A stretch of 12,884 nucleotides of DNA, from the NCBI GenBank assembly GCA_002366685.1, contig DFBP01000168.1, positions 36,529 through 49,412 of the forward strand, given 5' to 3'. The notes below the pieces were generated by a model. It was not told the DNA's origin. It saw nothing but the letters and a program-made list of their open reading frames with translations, and searched no databases. This DNA comes from Rhodobacterales bacterium UBA3077 (GTDB taxonomy: Bacteria; Pseudomonadota; Alphaproteobacteria; Rhodobacterales; Rhodobacteraceae). This document shows, one piece after another, positions 12,265-12,884 of the stretch. The translations under genes and the position numbers were made by a program. The number at the start of each line of letters is the position of its first letter. The stretch's first letter is position 1.

Positions 12265-12884
12265 ATGGCCGAGCTTCCAACCCATGCACGAGTCGTTATT
12301 ATTGGCGGAGGCGCGGTTGGAGCTTCGAGTCTTTATCACCTCGCCAAAGCTGGCTGGACCGACTCAGTTTTACTGGAGAAGAACGAGCTCACCAGCGGCA
12401 GCACATGGCACGCGGCGGGCAACGTTCCGACCTTTTCAATGTCTTGGTCGCTGATGAACCTGCAACGCTATTCAGTCGATCTTTATCAGGGGTTGGCAGA
12501 GGCGGTGGACTACCCGATGAACTATCACGTAACTGGCAGCCTGCGCCTGGCGCACAGTAAGGAGCGGATGCAGGAATTCGAGCGGGCTCGCGGTATGGGG
12601 CGCTATCAGGGCATGGACCTTGAGATGTGCAATGTGGATGACCTGAAGGCACGCTATCCGTTTTTGGAAACCCATGATCTGAGCGGTGGGCTCTATGACC
12701 CCGCGGACGGAGATATCGACCCATCACAGCTCACGCAGGCACTGGCCAAGGGCGCGCGGGATATGGGGGCGAAAATTGTGCGTTTTTGCCCGGTTACCTC
12801 GGTTGATCGTGAAAACGGGGAGTGGATTTTACGCACACCCAAAGGCGAGATCAGGTGTGAGATCGTGGTAAATGCCGCAGGCTA
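12265..12884 (+). CDS. Dimethylglycine/sarcosine dehydrogenase-type FAD oxidoreductase (5' part)
   Basis: The frame is open from ATG 12265, six bases after AGGAG (12254-12258), to the window edge, giving 206 residues. It starts with a DAO-type Rossmann FAD site (VVIIGGGAVGASSLYHLAKAG, residues 10-30), then LLEKNELTSGSTWHAAGN. H49 in STWHAAG corresponds to the histidine that binds FAD covalently in dimethylglycine dehydrogenase. The region LYDPADGDIDPSQLTQALAKGARDMGA continues the family pattern. Full-length members of about 800 residues carry C-terminal GcvT-like folate-binding domains, which would lie beyond the window. They oxidise dimethylglycine, sarcosine or related N-methyl compounds. 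The substrate cannot be fixed from this part. It probably shares a transcript with the cupin frame. Confidence 0.88.
   Translation, partial: MAELPTHARVVIIGGGAVGASSLYHLAKAGWTDSVLLEKNELTSGSTWHAAGNVPTFSMSWSLMNLQRYSVDLYQGLAEAVDYPMNYHVTGSLRLAHSKERMQEFERARGMGRYQGMDLEMCNVDDLKARYPFLETHDLSGGLYDPADGDIDPSQLTQALAKGARDMGAKIVRFCPVTSVDRENGEWILRTPKGEIRCEIVVNAAG

Noticed and set aside
12389..12727. 112-codon minus-strand open frame
   Set aside because: Shadow of the flavoprotein gene, which is open to the window edge and carries the FAD motifs.
1..12884. CRISPR array, insertion sequence, phage, integrase, tRNA or defence system
   Set aside because: No regular direct repeats, transposase or integrase motifs, tRNA cloverleaf or defence-gene domains were seen on either strand.

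Overview
The window reads as ordinary chromosome of an alphaproteobacterium, most likely of the order Rhodobacterales (Roseobacter group). The grounds are the gene content and protein style (L-malyl-CoA lyase of the Mcl1 type, an acetyl-CoA carboxylase alpha subunit with a Rhodobacterales-like sequence, a duplicated deformylase beside fmt, an alphaproteobacterial RNase P RNA), a moderately high GC content, tight gene packing and frequent stop/start overlaps. No insertion sequence, prophage, CRISPR array, tRNA or rRNA was seen. The assignment comes from recognition only; no search was run.

Layout. (1) 1-1857, plus strand: the tail of an unidentified gene, then ispH (isoprenoid synthesis), a DUF3429-type membrane protein and rnhA, all touching or overlapping and probably one operon. 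(2) 1858-4091, minus strand: a small GlsB/YeaQ-type membrane protein, then, in transcription order, def (active peptide deformylase), a second deformylase-like gene that has lost key active-site residues, and fmt (methionyl-tRNA formyltransferase). The last three form a compact start-methionine formylation/deformylation operon with a well-formed and apparently leaderless promoter. (3) 4194-6665, plus strand: a PatB/MalY-type PLP enzyme (C-S lyase) and a Bcr/CflA-type MFS exporter. (4) 6766-9662: mcl1 (malyl-CoA/beta-methylmalyl-CoA lyase) converging on an AraC-type regulator with a GyrI-like domain, which diverges from accA (first step of fatty acid synthesis). (5) 9724-10435: rnpB (RNase P RNA) with its own promoter, followed within 24 bases by a small cysteine-rich predicted lipoprotein gene that probably depends on rnpB read-through. 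(6) 10439-11960: yaaA (peroxide stress) diverging from a YhhN-family lysoplasmalogenase. (7) 11961-12884: an AT-rich regulatory-looking stretch, a 5'-truncated cupin reading frame that looks like the sensor half of an XRE-cupin regulator, and the start of a dimethylglycine/sarcosine dehydrogenase-type flavoprotein cut by the window edge.

Most of the window is conserved housekeeping sequence, and I do not see a new multi-gene system in it. The points most worth a second look are the degenerate deformylase paralogue between def and fmt, the leaderless def promoter, the rnpB-lipoprotein arrangement, and the headless cupin regulator beside an inverted repeat that overlaps a -35 box. The convergent gene pairs meet end to end, and two of them place both stop codons inside one short inverted repeat.
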